From contig NZ_PYAK01000004.1 in the NCBI RefSeq assembly GCF_003264365.1, positions 1-64,000 of the forward strand: a stretch of 64,000 nucleotides of DNA, read 5' to 3'. This DNA is from Micromonospora noduli (GTDB taxonomy: Bacteria; Actinomycetota; Actinomycetes; Mycobacteriales; Micromonosporaceae). This document shows positions 7,931 through 16,451 of the stretch, piece after piece (positions within the stretch are counted from its first letter, which is position 1; every line of letters begins with the position of its first letter). The notes below the pieces were generated by a model that did not search any database, had not been told where the DNA came from, and was given only the letters and a program-made list of their open reading frames with translations. Made by a program: the position numbers and the translations under genes.

Positions 7931-9337
7931 ATGACCCGCTGGACCCCCGACCCCACGTTCTACCCCTCGCCCCGCGAGGCGGTGACCGCACCGGCGGAGA
8001 AGCTCGCCTACGTGGCAGCCTTCGACCGCACGGCCACCCGTCCGGACGCCATCGTGGTGCTGGACACCGACCCCGACTCCTCCGACTACGGCCGGGTCGT
8101 CGGCTGGACCGACCTGCCGTACGTCGGTGACGAGCTGCACCACTTTGGCTGGAACGCGTGCAGCAGCGCGCTCTGCCCGACCGCCCCGCACCCGCATGTC
8201 GAGCGCCGCTACCTGATCGTGCCCGGCCTGCGGTCGTCGCGCATCCACGTGCTCGACACCCAGCCCGATCCGCGCCAGCCGCAGATCGTCAAGGTGATCG
8301 GGGCGGAGGAGCTGGCGAAGCGGGCCGGTTACTCGCGGCCGCACACGGTGCACTGTGGTCCGGACGGCATCTACCTCTCGGCTCTCGGCGGCGCGGACGG
8401 TGCGGAGGGCCCGGGTGGCATCGCCATCCTCGACCACACCACGTTCGAGGTCCGCGGGGCGTGGGAGGCCGACCGGGGGCCGCAGTTCCTGGCGTACGAC
8501 GTGTGGTGGCACCTGACCCAGGACGTGCTGGTCACCAGCGAGTGGGGCACCCCGTCGATGATCGAGGACGGCATCATCGGTGAGTTGCTGCTGGGCCGAC
8601 GCTACGGGCACGCCATCCACTTCTGGGACCTGGCGAAACGCCGGCACGTTCAACGGGTCGATCTCGGCGACCAGTACCAGATGCCGCTGGAGCTGCGCCC
8701 GGCGCACGACCCGACGAAGTCGTACGGGTTCGTCGGGGTGGTGATCAGCGTCGAGGACCTGTCCGCGTCGATCTGGCTCTGGCACCGCGACGGGGACGCC
8801 TGGGCGGTCACCAAGGTCATCGACATCCCGGCCGAGCCGGCCGACCCGGCGAACCTGCCCGACCTGCTCAAGCCGTTCGGGGCGGTGCCGCCGCTGGTGA
8901 CCGACATCGACCTGTCGGTCGACGACAGGTTCCTCTACGTCTCCTGCTGGGGCACTGGGGAGCTGCGCCAGTACGACGTCAGCGATCCGCTGCACCCGGT
9001 GCAGACGGGTTCGGTGCACCTCGGCGGGATCGTCCGCCGGACCGCGCACCCGTCCGCGCCGGACGAGGCGTTGGCCGGTGGCCCGCAGATGGTGGAGGTC
9101 AGCCGGGACGGCCGACGGGTCTACGTCAGCAATTCGCTCTACGGCGCGTGGGACGACCAGTTCTACCCCGACGGGGTGGGCGCCTGGCTGGCCAAGCTCG
9201 ACGTCGACGTGGACGCCGGCGGGCTCACCCCGGATGAGCGGTTCTTCCCGCACGGGGAGGAGTTCCGGGGCCTGCGGGTGCACCAGACCCGGTTGCAGGG
9301 CGGGGACGCCTCCTCCGACTCGTACTGCTATCCGTGA
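7931..9337 (+). CDS. mtoX: SBP56 family protein, probable methanethiol oxidase
   Basis: 468 aa member of the selenium-binding protein 56 family, whose characterised members oxidise methanethiol to formaldehyde, H2S and H2O2. Family blocks: DELHHFGWNACSSALC with the conserved Cys, the SRPHTVHCGPDG histidines, WWHLTQDVLVTSEWGTPS, YGHAIHFWDL, FLYVSCWGTGELRQYDVSDP and SNSLYGAWDDQFYPDG. The length fits the family. No signal peptide is visible, so it would act in the cytoplasm. It lies 14 bp after ssuB in the same orientation, making it part of an organosulfur operon. The enzymatic role is inferred from family and context. Confidence 0.88.
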   Translation: MTRWTPDPTFYPSPREAVTAPAEKLAYVAAFDRTATRPDAIVVLDTDPDSSDYGRVVGWTDLPYVGDELHHFGWNACSSALCPTAPHPHVERRYLIVPGLRSSRIHVLDTQPDPRQPQIVKVIGAEELAKRAGYSRPHTVHCGPDGIYLSALGGADGAEGPGGIAILDHTTFEVRGAWEADRGPQFLAYDVWWHLTQDVLVTSEWGTPSMIEDGIIGELLLGRRYGHAIHFWDLAKRRHVQRVDLGDQYQMPLELRPAHDPTKSYGFVGVVISVEDLSASIWLWHRDGDAWAVTKVIDIPAEPADPANLPDLLKPFGAVPPLVTDIDLSVDDRFLYVSCWGTGELRQYDVSDPLHPVQTGSVHLGGIVRRTAHPSAPDEALAGGPQMVEVSRDGRRVYVSNSLYGAWDDQFYPDGVGAWLAKLDVDVDAGGLTPDERFFPHGEEFRGLRVHQTRLQGGDASSDSYCYP

Positions 9338-9963
9338 CCGTCACCACAGTGGCGACGCTCGCCGCGCTCGGCGCGTTCCATGGTCTGAACCCGGCGATGG
9401 GTTGGTTGTTCGCGGTGGCCCGGGGCCTCCAGGAGCGCAGCCGGCTGGCGTTGCTGCGCGCCCTGCCGCCGATCGCCGCCGGGCATCTCGCCTCGGTGGC
9501 CATCGTCGCCGCGTTGGTCGCCGCGACCCGGTCGGTGACGGCGAGCAGTGCCCTCGCCGTGGTCGGCGGTGTGGTGCTCGTGGCCTTCGGGCTGTGGCGG
9601 CTGCTTTCCGAGCGGCACTTCCGTTGGGCGGGAATGCGGCTGTCCGCGGCGCAGCTCGCCGCCTGGTCGTTCCTGATGTCGTCGGCGCACGGCGCGGGGC
9701 TGATGCTGTTGCCGGTGCTGGTGGCCGAGCCGGTGCCCGGGGGTCACCCCGGGCACCTGGCCGCCGCGCCGGTCGGTGCGCTGTCCGGCCTCGCGGCGGC
9801 CGGAGTGCACACAGTGGCCATGCTCGGCGTCGCCCTGGCGGTGGCGCTGCTGGTCTACCAGGTGTTCGGGGTCGGTGTGCTGCGTCGGGCCTGGTTCAAC
9901 GTGGATCGACTCTGGGCCGGGGTGCTGGTGGCCGCAGGGTTGGTGACGCTGATCCGGGCGTGA
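9334..9963 (+). CDS. Polytopic membrane protein coupled to the SBP56 gene, possible metal transporter
   Basis: 209 aa with about six hydrophobic helices. Two conserved-looking histidine motifs lie near helix starts: FHGLNPAMGWLFAVA at residues 15-29 and SSAHGAGLMLLPV at about 118-130. Their placement recalls small-metal transporters of the NicO/UreH/LysE-like group, but I cannot assign the family. The GTG start overlaps the mtoX stop by 4 bp, so it is translationally coupled. Methanethiol oxidases are reported to be copper-dependent, so a role in metal supply or maturation is plausible. That is inference from coupling and histidines only. Confidence 0.75.
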   Translation: MTVTTVATLAALGAFHGLNPAMGWLFAVARGLQERSRLALLRALPPIAAGHLASVAIVAALVAATRSVTASSALAVVGGVVLVAFGLWRLLSERHFRWAGMRLSAAQLAAWSFLMSSAHGAGLMLLPVLVAEPVPGGHPGHLAAAPVGALSGLAAAGVHTVAMLGVALAVALLVYQVFGVGVLRRAWFNVDRLWAGVLVAAGLVTLIRA

Positions 9964-9972
9964 CCATCCATC

Positions 9973-11022
9973 GTGGAAACGTGTGATGTGTGGTCTCATG
10001 TCGTGGTGATCACCCCGACTCCCCTCATGCGTCTGGTGGCCGGTGTGTGGGGGTTCAAGACCCTCGCGGCCGGCGTCGAACTTGGTCTGTTCACCCGGCT
10101 CGCCGGCGGGCGGACGATGACCGTCGAGCAGGCCGCCGCCGAGTTCGGGCTGCCCGACCGGCCTGCGGACCTGTTGCTGGCCGCCAGTGCGTCGCTCGGC
10201 CTGCTGGAGAAGGCCGGCGACGGTTACCGCAACTCCGAGTTGGCCGAGCAGTTCCTGGTCGAGGGCCGCCCGTACTACTTCGGGGCGCAGGTCCGCTACT
10301 CGGACCTGCGCACCTACCTGCCCTGGCACCGCATCGGCGAGGCTCTACGCACGGATCGGCCGTTGACCTGGGACCCGGAGGCCCAACAGTCGATGTTCGA
10401 CACCGCCGACCCGCAGATGCTGGCGCAGTTCTGGGACGCGATGTTCTCCACGTCCAGCTTCACCGCCAGCGCGTTGGCCGACGCGTACGACTTCTCCGCG
10501 CACCGCCGGCTGCTCGACGTGGGCGGCGGGGCGGGCGCGTTCCCGATCGAGTTCTGCCGACGCCTGCCCGAGCTGCGGGCGACGGTCCTGGACCTGCCGC
10601 ACGTCTGCGTGCGGGCGCGGGAGCGGATCGCGGAGGCCGGCCTGACCGGGCGGATCGACGCGGTGGGCGGTGACTTCCTCGCCGACCCGGCGCTGCCGGA
10701 CGGGCACGACGTCATCCTGCTCAGCATGATCCTGCACGACTGGGACGAGCCGACGAACCGTGCATTGCTGGCCCGGTGCCACGCGGCGTTGCCACCCGGC
10801 GGGGCGATCGTCGTCTGCGAACTGCTGCTCAACGACGAACGCACCGGACCGCCGGAGGCGGCCCTGATGGGGATGAACATGCTGGTCGAGACCGAGGGTG
10901 GCCGGAACTACTCGGGCGCCGAGTACGCGGCGTGGCTCACCGACGCCGGCTTCGTGGACGTGCGTATCGTGCCGTTCGACGCGCCGGGTGCCAACGGCGC
11001 GGTGGTGGCCCGCAGGCCCTGA
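9973..11022 (+). CDS. SAM-dependent O-methyltransferase (plant-type/family 2)
   Basis: About 349 aa. An N-terminal winged-helix dimerisation domain (residues 15-100) is followed by a Rossmann methyltransferase domain. SAM motif I is RLLDVGGGAGAFPIEFCRR near residue 180. The catalytic region LLSMILHDWDEPTNRALL carries the His-Asp pair found in this family (acetylserotonin or hydroxyneurosporene methyltransferase-like). The start is uncertain: GTG codons occur at 9973, 10003 and 10006, none with a strong Shine-Dalgarno. It follows the mtoX operon by 9 bp. The acceptor cannot be inferred. Confidence 0.88.
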   Translation: METCDVWSHVVVITPTPLMRLVAGVWGFKTLAAGVELGLFTRLAGGRTMTVEQAAAEFGLPDRPADLLLAASASLGLLEKAGDGYRNSELAEQFLVEGRPYYFGAQVRYSDLRTYLPWHRIGEALRTDRPLTWDPEAQQSMFDTADPQMLAQFWDAMFSTSSFTASALADAYDFSAHRRLLDVGGGAGAFPIEFCRRLPELRATVLDLPHVCVRARERIAEAGLTGRIDAVGGDFLADPALPDGHDVILLSMILHDWDEPTNRALLARCHAALPPGGAIVVCELLLNDERTGPPEAALMGMNMLVETEGGRNYSGAEYAAWLTDAGFVDVRIVPFDAPGANGAVVARRP

Positions 11023-11030
11023 CCGACGAC

Positions 11031-11067
11031 GACACCCGGCCCCGGTGCGAACCGTGGGCCGGGTGTC
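11031..11067. terminator. Bidirectional hairpin terminator
   Basis: Perfect 12-bp stem GACACCCGGCCC (11031-11042) and its complement (11056-11067) around a 13-nt loop, placed between the convergent methyltransferase and hydrolase genes. Confidence 0.75.
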
Positions 11068-11111
11068 GCGGCGCCTTACGGCGCGGGCGTCCGATCGGCT
11101 ACCGGTACGGG

Positions 11112-11963
11112 TCAGGCGCGAGCCTTGGCCGGCTGCTTCATGAAGTCCAGGACCGCCTTGTTGACCTCGTCGGCGTGGGTCCACGGGATACCGTGCGGCG
11201 CGCCCTTGAGCGTGATGAGCGTGCCGGTCGGCATCATCGGCCCGAGCCGCTGACCGGTCACCGGATAGGGCAGCACCCGGTCCTGGTCACCCTGCACGAT
11301 CAACACCGGGATGTCGATCTTCGGCAGGTCCGGACGGAAGTCTTCCTGCCAGGCGTCCACACTGTCGTGGGTGGCCTTACCGGAGGCCATCGCGCCGATC
11401 TGCCAGTGCGCGCGGTACGCCTCTTCGCTGACCCGCTTGCCCATGTTCTGGTCCGGGTTGAAGAACGCGTCGCAGAAGGACGTCAGGTAGGCGAACCGGT
11501 CCTTGATGATGGCGTCCTGGAAGCCCTTGAACAGGCTCCGGTCGACGCCCTCCGGGTTGTCGCTCGCCTTGGCCAGCATGGGTTGCAGCGGGCTGAGCAG
11601 CACGGCCCTGCTGACCCGTTGCGAGCCGTAGTTGCCCAGGTAGCGGACCACCTCGCCTGTGCCCATCGAGTGACCGATCAGGGTCACCTCGTTCAGGTCC
11701 AGCTCGGTCATCAACACGTCCAGGTCCGCCGCGAACGTGTTGTAGTCGTACCCGAAGGCCGGCTGGGCGGAGTTACCGTTACCGCGGCGATCGTAGGTGA
11801 TCGTCCGGTATCCGGCGTTCTGTAGCGCCCGTGTCTCCTTCTCCCAGGTCGCGCCGTTGAACGGGAAGCCGTGGATCAGCACCACCGGCTTACCGGAACC
11901 GTGATCCTCGTAGTACAGGTCGATGGGCGCGGAGTTTTCCGTTCCCACGGTAATGAAAGGCAT
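11112..11963 (-). CDS. Alpha/beta hydrolase (cofactor-free chloroperoxidase/esterase type)
   Basis: 283 aa, single alpha/beta hydrolase domain. Oxyanion region LIHGFPFNG, nucleophile elbow GHSMG with Ser99, acid in VQGDQDRVLP and histidine in LKGAPHGIPW. This arrangement and length are those of bacterial non-haem chloroperoxidase-like esterases, including TYDRRGNGNS after strand 4. ATG start. Transcribed alone; it converges with the methyltransferase. Natural substrate unknown. Confidence 0.9.
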   Translation of the reverse strand: MPFITVGTENSAPIDLYYEDHGSGKPVVLIHGFPFNGATWEKETRALQNAGYRTITYDRRGNGNSAQPAFGYDYNTFAADLDVLMTELDLNEVTLIGHSMGTGEVVRYLGNYGSQRVSRAVLLSPLQPMLAKASDNPEGVDRSLFKGFQDAIIKDRFAYLTSFCDAFFNPDQNMGKRVSEEAYRAHWQIGAMASGKATHDSVDAWQEDFRPDLPKIDIPVLIVQGDQDRVLPYPVTGQRLGPMMPTGTLITLKGAPHGIPWTHADEVNKAVLDFMKQPAKARA

Positions 11964-12103
11964 GTTTGTCTCCTGCTCCGGTTTCGGGCTGTCGGACGCC
12001 CCGCGCTTTCCCGTCGGGTCGCCGGATATGCGACCGTCAGATCGGCCCGAACGGCAGGCCGCAGAGGTTCCGTGACGCGCCCGTGCCGTCCTAACCTCGG
12101 GGG

Positions 12104-12970
12104 GTGAAACTTCCGCCCCGGCTGCGGGCCGTCAGCGACCTGCACGTCGGGCACCCGCAGAACCGCGCGTTCGTGCAGGAACTGCGCCCGGACAACGACG
12201 GCGACTGGCTGCTCGTCGCCGGCGACGTCGCCGACCGGTTCGCCGACGTCGAGTGGGCGCTCGGGTTACTGAGCAGTCGGTTCGCGCGGGTCATCTGGGC
12301 GCCCGGCAACCACGAGCTGTGGACGCCGCCGCGCGACCCGGTCACGTTGCGCGGCGAGGAGCGCTACCAAGAGCTGGTGCGGATGTGCCGGCGGCTGGGG
12401 GTGCTCACCCCGGAGGATCCGTACCCGGTCTGGGACGGCGACGGCGGCCCGGCCACCATCGCCCCACTCTTCGTGCTCTACGACTACACGTTCCGGGTAC
12501 CCGAGGCACGCACCCAGGAGGAGTCGCTGGCCCTGGCGTACGCGGCCGGTGTGGTGTGCACTGACGAGGCGCTGCTGCACCCCGACCCGTACCCGAGTCG
12601 GGAGGCGTGGTGCGACGCGCGGATCATCGAGACCGAACGCCGGCTGGCCGAACGCGACAGGGCCCTGCCGACGGTGCTGGTCAACCACTACCCGCTGGTG
12701 CGGGAACCCACCGACGTCCTGCGGTACCCGCTCTTCGCCCAGTGGTGCGGCACCGTCCGCACCAGCGACTGGCACCTGCGCTTCGACGCGGCCACAGTGG
12801 TCTACGGACACCTGCACATCCCCCGCACCACGTTCCACGACGGGGTGCGTTTCGAGGAGGTCTCCCTCGGCTACCCCCGCGAGTGGCAGCCCCGAGGGCC
12901 GGTGCCCGACCCGGTGCGCACCATCCACCCGGCAGACGACGTGCGCCGGCGCTCGTCCGTCAGCGGGTGA
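12104..12970 (+). CDS. Metallophosphoesterase (calcineurin-like)
   Basis: 288 aa. The di-metal motifs are in order: DLHVGH (residues 12-17), GDVAD, GNHEL, VNHYPL and GHLHIPR. These are the Asp/His/Asn ligands of calcineurin-like phosphoesterases. The starting GTG is preceded by a G-rich run. The class is common in actinomycetes, often beside phosphopantetheinyl transferase genes, but no such gene is present here. Substrate unknown. Confidence 0.9.
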   Translation: MKLPPRLRAVSDLHVGHPQNRAFVQELRPDNDGDWLLVAGDVADRFADVEWALGLLSSRFARVIWAPGNHELWTPPRDPVTLRGEERYQELVRMCRRLGVLTPEDPYPVWDGDGGPATIAPLFVLYDYTFRVPEARTQEESLALAYAAGVVCTDEALLHPDPYPSREAWCDARIIETERRLAERDRALPTVLVNHYPLVREPTDVLRYPLFAQWCGTVRTSDWHLRFDAATVVYGHLHIPRTTFHDGVRFEEVSLGYPREWQPRGPVPDPVRTIHPADDVRRRSSVSG

Positions 12971-12975
12971 GGCCG

Positions 12976-14172
12976 TCAGGTGCTGCGCAGCGGCCGGAAC
13001 GCGGCCCGCACCTCGGCGGAGAAGAGTTCCGGCTCCTCCCACGCCGCGAAGTGCCCACCGCGGTCGGCCTCGTTGAAGTACGCGATGCCGGGGTAGACCG
13101 CCTCGGCCCAGCTACGCGGAGCGGGCCAAAGCTCGCCAGGGAACGTGGTGAAGCCGACCGGCACCGTGACCGGCGGCGGTGCCTGACCGGCCGCCTGGGC
13201 CGCTGCCTGAAACCGCCCCTGCTCCCAGTACCACCGGGCGGACGAAGCACCGGTGCCCGTCAACCAGTACAGCGTGATGTTGTCGAGGATGCTGTCCCGG
13301 GTGAGACCGCCGGCCGGATCACCGTCGAGGAAAGCGCGGGAGATCTTGTAGTAGCTGTCCGTGTCGTGGTCGAGCATCCAGGCCGCCATCCCGACAGGCG
13401 AGTCCAGCAGCGAATAGCCGATCGTCTGCGGCCGGGTGGACTGCTCCAGGAAGTAGCCGAAACCGTCCATCGAGAACAGCTTGAGCGCTTCGAGCGCGGC
13501 GCGTTCCTGCTCGGAGTTTGCCGGCAACTTGTCCTTGATGCCGACCGCCCCGGCGAGCAGGTTGACGTGGATGCCGAGCAGCCCCTCGGGTGCTTGACGC
13601 CCCATGGCGTCCGTGACGGCCGCGCCGACGTCCCCGCCCTGTGCGACGTAGCGCGAATACCCGAGGCGGTCCATGAGTTTCGCCCACGCCTGCGCCATCC
13701 GCGCCGAATTCCAGCCAGGCTCGGTCGGCTCGCCGGAGAAGCCGTAGCCGGGCAAGGACGGCAGCACCAGGTGGAACGCGTCCTCGGGCGTGCCGCCGTG
13801 CGCCGTCGGGTCGGTCAGCGGGCCAACGGCCCCGAGCAGCTCGACGACCGAGCCCGGCCAGCCGTGCGTCATGATCAGCGGCAGGGCGCCCTCATGCTGC
13901 GACCGCACGTGGATGAAGTGAATCTCGACGCCGTCGATGTTCGTCGTGTACTGCGGCAGCGAATTCAGCGTCGTCTCGCACGCACGCCAGTCGTAATCGC
14001 TCATCCAGTAGCGGGCCAACTCCTGGATCGTCGCCAGCTGCACCCCCTGCGAGCGATCGGTGACCAACTCGCGGGTGGGCCAGCGGGTAGCCGCGATCCG
14101 GCGACGCAGGTCGGCGATCACGTCCTCCGGTGTGTCGAGCCGGAAGGGACGAATCTCGCTGTCGTTGGACAT
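12976..14172 (-). CDS. Epoxide hydrolase family protein (EHN plus alpha/beta hydrolase)
   Basis: 398 aa. The N-terminal EHN domain (residues 7-115, FRLDTPEDVIADLRRRIAAT) precedes an alpha/beta hydrolase core. HGWP oxyanion loop at 103-106, nucleophilic Asp181 in GGDVGAA, and the C-terminal DRGGHFAAWEEPE with the catalytic His. ATG at 14172 was chosen because GAGGTGGGGGA lies just upstream; a 29-residue longer frame is unlikely. A second member of this family lies at 53781. It ends 5 bp from the metallophosphoesterase stop. Confidence 0.92.
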   Translation of the reverse strand: MSNDSEIRPFRLDTPEDVIADLRRRIAATRWPTRELVTDRSQGVQLATIQELARYWMSDYDWRACETTLNSLPQYTTNIDGVEIHFIHVRSQHEGALPLIMTHGWPGSVVELLGAVGPLTDPTAHGGTPEDAFHLVLPSLPGYGFSGEPTEPGWNSARMAQAWAKLMDRLGYSRYVAQGGDVGAAVTDAMGRQAPEGLLGIHVNLLAGAVGIKDKLPANSEQERAALEALKLFSMDGFGYFLEQSTRPQTIGYSLLDSPVGMAAWMLDHDTDSYYKISRAFLDGDPAGGLTRDSILDNITLYWLTGTGASSARWYWEQGRFQAAAQAAGQAPPPVTVPVGFTTFPGELWPAPRSWAEAVYPGIAYFNEADRGGHFAAWEEPELFSAEVRAAFRPLRST

Positions 14173-14319
14173 CTTCCCCCACCTCGCCAAGTCGAGTCGG
14201 CCAGCTCCGATGCAACTACGTGCCGGCACTCGCCCAGTCTCACAGCGGGCCGATGCCACCCGGGCCGAAACGCGAATCGCCGCCGCTCCTCGGCGTCACA
14301 CCCATGAAATGATCAACCG

Positions 14320-14769
14320 GTGGGTGAACCGGACGAAGTCGACGACAACTGGCTGAACGGCGAGGAAGTTACCTGTCCGGAGTGCCACGAATGCCTCTAC
14401 CGCCTCGACCACTCGCCGCTGCTGGACTGCTATTTCCTCTACTGCGACAGCTGCCCGATGCGCGTGGACATCAGTTACTACGACAGCACCTTCAGGACCA
14501 TCGCGGACGCGCTCCCTTCCCGGGACAAGAGTTACCCCACGCTGATGGCGGCAATTGAGGCGCGGCTACGGCGGTGCGACTGCGGCGGGCGGTTCCGGGA
14601 CTCGGCGCCTCGGCGCTGCCACCGGTGCTCCACCCTCCTGACGGCCATCAGCGCGCCCTCCGGTGTCGACGTCTGGCCGGGTTGGTGGACAGACGAGACG
14701 GACACCGGCTCCCTGGAAGAGGCGTTCACCGCCAGGTACTTCCGCACCGAGGACCTCTGGGAGCACTGA
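14320..14769 (+). CDS. Zinc-ribbon protein, function unknown
   Basis: 149 aa, GTG start. Four cysteine pairs are visible: CPEC and CDSC in the first half, CDC and CHRC in the second, consistent with two zinc ribbons flanking a variable stretch (residues 45-80). The C-terminus is acidic and aromatic (WPGWWTDETDTGSLEEAF). No catalytic motif is seen. Family not recognised. It stands alone between two minus-strand genes. Confidence 0.75.
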   Translation: MGEPDEVDDNWLNGEEVTCPECHECLYRLDHSPLLDCYFLYCDSCPMRVDISYYDSTFRTIADALPSRDKSYPTLMAAIEARLRRCDCGGRFRDSAPRRCHRCSTLLTAISAPSGVDVWPGWWTDETDTGSLEEAFTARYFRTEDLWEH

Positions 14770-14833
14770 CCCTGCCGGGATCAGTCGCTGGCACCTCGTT
14801 GCGGGTTTCTGGTTGGAGCGCGTCGCTCGTCCG

Positions 14834-16078
14834 TCAGTGGGTGAGGCCGACCACCGTGGCCAGTCGCGCTACGCCAGCCTGCGCCGGCTGCGCGCGGGCA
14901 ACGTCGGCGATCACGGTACGCGCCAACGGCCGGCACCGAACCTCAGCCGGCGCGACGCTGTCCGCGTCGACCAGCGCGCGAGCAGCCCCGCGCAGGTCAC
15001 CCACCTGGAGGTACGCCCGAGCGACGTCCACCAGGTACGCACCCCGATACTCGGCCGGCAATCGCCGCCACCCCTCCCGCCGCATGACGGTCGAATGCCG
15101 TCGTAGCGCCTCGTCGGCATCACCCCGTTGCGCCGCCACGAGCACCCGGGTTACCTCGACAACGGTTGCGCCGAAACTGATGCGGTGCGGATCGTCGTAC
15201 CCCCGGAGGCTGGCGGCGATCCCCGCGGCCCGTTCGGTCAGCTCGTCGGCTTGGCGGTGCTCGCCGCAGCCGGCGGCGGCGAGAGCGGCCTGAAGCAGCA
15301 GCGTCCCACCAACCGCCCACTCCCGGCGGTCGCCCTGGCTTTCGCGACCGCCTTGGCCTCGGTGATCAAGAGGTTTGGGGGCAGTTTGATCTCCAAGAGT
15401 CCCGCTAACCTCTTGATCACCGGCATCGGATGAGGGTGGAAGGACGCGGTTGGCGGCGGGGAGCAGCGCGGACAGGGCCAAATGGTCTCGGTCTTGCGCG
15501 CGGAGCGCTTGGCCTACCGAGATGGCTGCCGATGCCGCCAGGATCGGGTCGTCGCCGGCGGCGGACATCGCCCGGTCGGCGGCCAGCCAGCCGAGGTCGG
15601 CCTCGCCGAGCTTCACCAGCAGCGATGAGGTGATCCGGTACGCCTGCACCAGCAGCTCCGCCGACCGCGCGCCCTGGGCAGTGTCGAGCAGACCCGGCAG
15701 GACTCGCACCAACTGCCCGTAGTGCGCGTGCTGGTAGCTCAGCCAGGCGTACCCGACCTGCCTTCTCAGCTCGTCCGTCTCCTGCCGGGCTTGAGAGGTG
15801 TCGTAGCGGGCGAGAGCGGCCCGGATGTCGTCCACCCCGTCCGGCGTGCCCGCCGGGGTGCTGGGCTGCTGGCCGAGCAGCACCTCCGGGTCGACCCGCA
15901 GGACATGGGCCAACTCCTGGATCACCGAGTACCGGTCCAGGGCGCGCACGCCCCGCTCCACCTTGTCCACCCAACTCTTCGACCTGCGCAGCCGGTCGGC
16001 GAGCATCTGCTGCGTCATCGACCGCCGCACCCGCCAGCGGGCCACCCGGCGGCCGATCGGGAGGTCATCGTTGGTCAC
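14834..16078 (-). CDS. XRE-family regulator with C-terminal TPR-like domain
   Basis: 414 aa. Residues 8-65 form an XRE helix-turn-helix (GRRVARWRVRRSMTQQMLAD and RRSKSWVDKVERG). The rest is helical with TPR-like repeats, as in many actinomycete XRE regulators. GTG at 16078 is chosen; it overlaps the end of a small upstream ORF. Between two helical repeats there is a polar insert of about 40 residues. Part of it is encoded by a 63-bp palindromic repeat that keeps frame. DNA target and ligand unknown. Confidence 0.85.
   Translation of the reverse strand: MTNDDLPIGRRVARWRVRRSMTQQMLADRLRRSKSWVDKVERGVRALDRYSVIQELAHVLRVDPEVLLGQQPSTPAGTPDGVDDIRAALARYDTSQARQETDELRRQVGYAWLSYQHAHYGQLVRVLPGLLDTAQGARSAELLVQAYRITSSLLVKLGEADLGWLAADRAMSAAGDDPILAASAAISVGQALRAQDRDHLALSALLPAANRVLPPSSDAGDQEVSGTLGDQTAPKPLDHRGQGGRESQGDRREWAVGGTLLLQAALAAAGCGEHRQADELTERAAGIAASLRGYDDPHRISFGATVVEVTRVLVAAQRGDADEALRRHSTVMRREGWRRLPAEYRGAYLVDVARAYLQVGDLRGAARALVDADSVAPAEVRCRPLARTVIADVARAQPAQAGVARLATVVGLTH
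15360..15422. repeat. 63-bp palindromic repeat element inside a coding sequence
   Basis: Arms CGGTGATCAAGAGGTT (15360-15375) and AACCTCTTGATCACCG (15407-15422) are perfect 16-bp complements around a 31-nt centre that includes TTTGATCT. The total is 63 bp, exactly 21 codons. From memory, GGTGATCAAGAGGTT-type hairpins are abundant between genes in Micromonospora. This copy lies within the XRE gene without breaking the frame. Confidence 0.85.
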
Positions 16079-16226
16079 GCCGCCACCGCCGGTCCGGGAC
16101 CGCACGGGCCGTGTCCTCCACAGGTACGCGCTCCGCCTCCGCCTGCGCTAGGAGGCGCTGCTTGGCAGCCTCTCGCTCGGCCGCCTCGCACTGCTCGGCC
16201 CTGCTCGTCGGCTCGTCGCCTTGCAT
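16065..16226 (-). CDS. Small charged protein overlapping the XRE regulator start
   Basis: 53 aa, beginning MQGDEPTSRAEQCEAAEREA. The ATG at 16226 has a very strong Shine-Dalgarno (GGAGGTGGGGGA). The stop lies 14 nt inside the XRE gene, so translation of the two would be coupled. It is mostly Ala/Glu/Arg and probably one alpha helix. No family recognised. The clean initiation signal and overlap argue for a real gene. Confidence 0.6.
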   Translation of the reverse strand: MQGDEPTSRAEQCEAAEREAAKQRLLAQAEAERVPVEDTARAVPDRRWRRDQR

Positions 16227-16339
16227 TCCCCCACCTCCGTCAGTCGGCGCGCGACGCTAGGACATCGCCGGCACCCAGGACTCCTGCAATCACCGAAGCC
16301 GGTTGCCGATCGACGGACCAGATGGCAAGCAATGCGTGC

Positions 16340-16409
16340 GATTGCGCTGGTCAGGACGTGGGTTGCGCGGGGTTGCGCAGGTCCCCATAGGACCGCATCA
16401 ACCCATAGG
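16340..16409. promoter_or_regulatory. Direct-repeat cluster upstream of the regulator at 16452
   Basis: GGTTGCGC occurs at 16361 and 16371 (10 bp apart) with a near copy at 16340, followed by CCCATAGG at 16384 and 16402 (18 bp apart). Regularly spaced direct repeats in a divergent promoter region suggest regulator binding, possibly by one of the two flanking regulators. No other gene was seen in 16227-16451. Confidence 0.35.
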
Positions 16410-16451
16410 CTCGTCACTAGTTGTAGTTGGCTGATACCTGGAGGCGGAACC

